Positions 62,413 through 64,000 of a stretch of DNA of 64,000 nt are shown here, one piece after another. Below the pieces are notes generated by a model, which was not told the origin of the DNA, did no database searches, and saw only the letters and a program-made list of their open reading frames with translations. The stretch comes from Solidesulfovibrio alcoholivorans DSM 5433 (GTDB lineage: Bacteria > Desulfobacterota > Desulfovibrionia > Desulfovibrionales > Desulfovibrionaceae): the NCBI RefSeq assembly GCF_000702665.1, contig NZ_JNJA01000005.1:186001-250000 (forward strand), written 5' to 3'. Each line of letters starts with the position of its first letter. The stretch's first letter is position 1. Position numbers and translations under genes: made by a program.

Positions 62413-63843
62413 CTAGAAGGTGTAGAGGAAGCCGAGGGAGCCCATGAAGGCGTTTTCGGCCTGGTTCGTGAAGCGGTGTCCCCAGATGCTGGTCTTGAGC
62501 CCCTGGGGCGAGGCGAAGCCGGTCTGCATGGTGAGGCTCAGCTGTTCGGTGATGGCGTAGGAATTGTCGAAGTTGACGCCGAGCACCCATTCGCCTTCGG
62601 CCAGGTTGCGGCCCATGGTCACGTATTCGCCCACGCCGCCGGTGGCGACGACGGCCTTGCGCAGGCCGGCGGCGCTGTTCGTGCCGGCGATGACGGCCAC
62701 GGTCAGGCGGCTTTTGAGCGCCTCGATGAAGCTCACGTCGCGCAGGCTCGCGGCCAGACCCCAGGTGCCGGTCGGGTCCACGCCGATGCTGTTGTTGGCG
62801 AACTCCTGGTCACAGTCGAAGAGAAACGACGTGCCCGGGCCCCATTTGGGCGTGATGACGGGCAGGCGCTCGCTGCCGTTGCTGATGCTCGAATCCTCGC
62901 CGCTGGCCACCCAGCCGAAGAGTCCGGGCAGCATCCAGTCGAAGCCGGAATAGGTGACGCCGGCGTCGATGAAATACCCGCGGCGGCGGTTGCGCTCCCG
63001 GTCGCCCGGGGCGGCGTCGCCGTAGATGGCGTCGGCGTAGAACTTGACGGGATCGAGGGCTTCCATGGTGAGCGCGAGGCCGCCCCACCACATGGCGTTC
63101 TGGTTGTCCTTGTAGGGATAGCCCGTGGTGTTCAAGTAGCTGCCGGCCGAAAGCAGGCCGGCGTTGAACAGGCCTTCCGGATCGGCGTTCTTGCCGTAGA
63201 CGCCGACCAGGCCCCAGGGCGTGGCCGCAAAGCCGTCCACGGTCACGGGCAGGGCGAGCTGGTAGACGTCGAAGGCGTCGCCGACCTGCGTCGTGGTCTG
63301 CTGGAAGGTCCGGTTGGCGGCAAGCAGTCTGCCGTAGGCGGCCTGGACCGAGAGGTTTTCATTCACCGGGATGTTCACGTGCAGCGCGGCGCTCGACTGG
63401 TCGCCGTCGTCGGCGGCGAGCACGATGCTGTCGTAGAAGACCTCGGTGTGGGGCACGGACAGGGGCTGGTAGCCGGCCGTCACCTCGATGTCGGTGCCGG
63501 GGAACTTGAATTGCAGGTAGGCGAGGTAGGGCTCGATGGCCACGGTCGGGTTGGCCGCGGTCAGGTAGCCGTGGCCCCAGGCTTCGTCGTCGACGCGCAT
63601 GCCGAAGCGGAACTTGAGGTTTTCGTTGGCCACGAAGTCGCTGCGCAGCCGCAGGCGCTGCCAGATGGTCACGCGGTCCTCGGTCTGGGTCCCTGTCTCA
63701 TCCCAACCGGTGAAATTGCGGTTGGCGAAGAAAACGCCGTAGACGCGGGTATCGCCGGCCATGCGCACTTCCGTGGCGGCGTGCGCGGCGGTCGCTGCGG
63801 CCGCCACGAAGAGCAGGGCGGCGAAAAGGTGCCTTACTCGCAT
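62413..63843 (-). CDS. Outer-membrane porin, Desulfovibrio type
   Basis: 476-residue outer-membrane beta-barrel. Signal peptide MRVRHLFAALLFVAAAATAAHA-AT, then alternating strands rich in aromatic ends, and a C-terminal Phe (LGFLYTF) as required for barrel insertion. The sequence start TEVRMAGDTRVYGVFFANRNF and SDFVANENLKFRFGMRV fit the homotrimeric porin family abundant in sulfate reducers. GGGAGA lies ahead of the ATG at 63843; a TTG-type extension to 63894 is not supported. It probably lets small solutes such as sulfate and lactate pass. Confidence 0.88.
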   Translation of the reverse strand: MRVRHLFAALLFVAAAATAAHAATEVRMAGDTRVYGVFFANRNFTGWDETGTQTEDRVTIWQRLRLRSDFVANENLKFRFGMRVDDEAWGHGYLTAANPTVAIEPYLAYLQFKFPGTDIEVTAGYQPLSVPHTEVFYDSIVLAADDGDQSSAALHVNIPVNENLSVQAAYGRLLAANRTFQQTTTQVGDAFDVYQLALPVTVDGFAATPWGLVGVYGKNADPEGLFNAGLLSAGSYLNTTGYPYKDNQNAMWWGGLALTMEALDPVKFYADAIYGDAAPGDRERNRRRGYFIDAGVTYSGFDWMLPGLFGWVASGEDSSISNGSERLPVITPKWGPGTSFLFDCDQEFANNSIGVDPTGTWGLAASLRDVSFIEALKSRLTVAVIAGTNSAAGLRKAVVATGGVGEYVTMGRNLAEGEWVLGVNFDNSYAITEQLSLTMQTGFASPQGLKTSIWGHRFTNQAENAFMGSLGFLYTF

Positions 63844-63890
63844 ACAGGATGTCTCCCTTGGGTGGAAAGTTATGACATGTTTTACAGGTA

Positions 63891-63919
63891 ACACTATTTT
63901 TTATTTTATATGTTGTCTA
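63891..63919 (-). promoter_or_regulatory. Candidate promoter for the porin gene
   Basis: On the - strand TAGACA (63919-63914) and TAGTGT (63896-63891) are 17 bases apart in a strongly A/T-rich island (TATTTTATATG). This gives a leader of about 40 bases before the porin ATG. The boxes are imperfect. Confidence 0.38.
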
Positions 63920-63952
63920 GCTGCTCCTCCCTCCGGTTGCAGGTTTGGGGGC

Positions 63953-64000
63953 TCACCAGGCGCGGGCGATCCGAAAGACCGCCACGGCCACGACGAAGCC
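63953..64000 (-). CDS. C-terminal end of a further gene, cut by window
   Basis: The last 48 bases read on the - strand as GFVVAVAVFRIARAW and a TGA stop. The composition suggests the end of a membrane helix. Only 15 residues are visible, so no family can be named, and it could be chance. Confidence 0.35.
   Translation of the reverse strand, partial: GFVVAVAVFRIARAW

Overview
The window looks like a chromosomal segment of a sulfate-reducing deltaproteobacterium of the Desulfovibrionaceae (Desulfovibrio/Solidesulfovibrio type). The grounds are a complete Hmc transmembrane redox complex (hmcABCDEF) with a 16-haem cytochrome, a TunR-type molybdate/tungstate regulator, a Desulfovibrio-type outer-membrane porin, many PAS/GAF sensor kinases, and visibly high G+C content. 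This is inferred from gene content only. I see no tRNA, rRNA, CRISPR array, insertion sequence or prophage.

Layout. (1) 1-12 kb, + strand, housekeeping and biosynthesis: pssA (cut by the window start), the leucine operon leuA-leuC-leuD-leuB, an ABC-F ATPase coupled to mutT, metF, asd and a class IV aminotransferase. The gaps between these genes carry at least seven copies of an extragenic palindromic element whose core is ATGCCTCCGGCGG. I did not find it in the other 52 kb. (2) 11.8-16.9 kb, - strand, regulation: an AraC-family regulator, a CheY-like receiver, a sensor kinase whose periplasmic domain carries c-type haem motifs, and tunR. (3) 17.2-28.7 kb, + strand: hmcA-F, a tandem universal stress protein, a second CheY-like receiver, a receiver-PAS-kinase and a GAF-PAS-kinase. 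(4) 28.7-29.6 kb, - strand: an unrecognised protein. (5) 29.8-33.9 kb, + strand: the four-gene Anbu-type cluster (circularly permuted ATP-grasp, alpha-E protein, Anbu peptidase, transglutaminase-like protein), closed by a clear terminator. (6) 34-42.4 kb, + strand: a tightly overlapping seven-gene string. It runs from a sensor with two solute-binding domains, an HPt domain and a CheA-type ATPase, through a CheX-like protein, CheY, a PAS kinase and a PAS-GGDEF cyclase, to the metabolic genes eboD and eboE. A secreted Ser/Thr-rich TPR protein follows. (7) 44-62.2 kb, - strand: type II secretion genes in two blocks (gspC-M with a TPR lipoprotein, and gspD-gspE), separated by a tetR-SGNH-adaptor-RND efflux operon. 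(8) 62.4-64 kb: a porin and the last codons of another gene.

How the parts fit. HmcA-F would move electrons between the periplasmic cytochrome pool and the cytoplasm, and the receivers and kinases downstream are placed to adjust gene expression to redox state. Four different sensors in the window share a PAS domain with the exact spacing C-[HY]-x8-P-C-x2-C, and one also has periplasmic haem motifs, so redox or metal sensing is a theme. The most unusual arrangement is the translationally coupled signalling-plus-eboDE operon at 34-42.4 kb. It suggests that a periplasmic small-molecule signal controls, or is built into, an eboD/eboE metabolic function.
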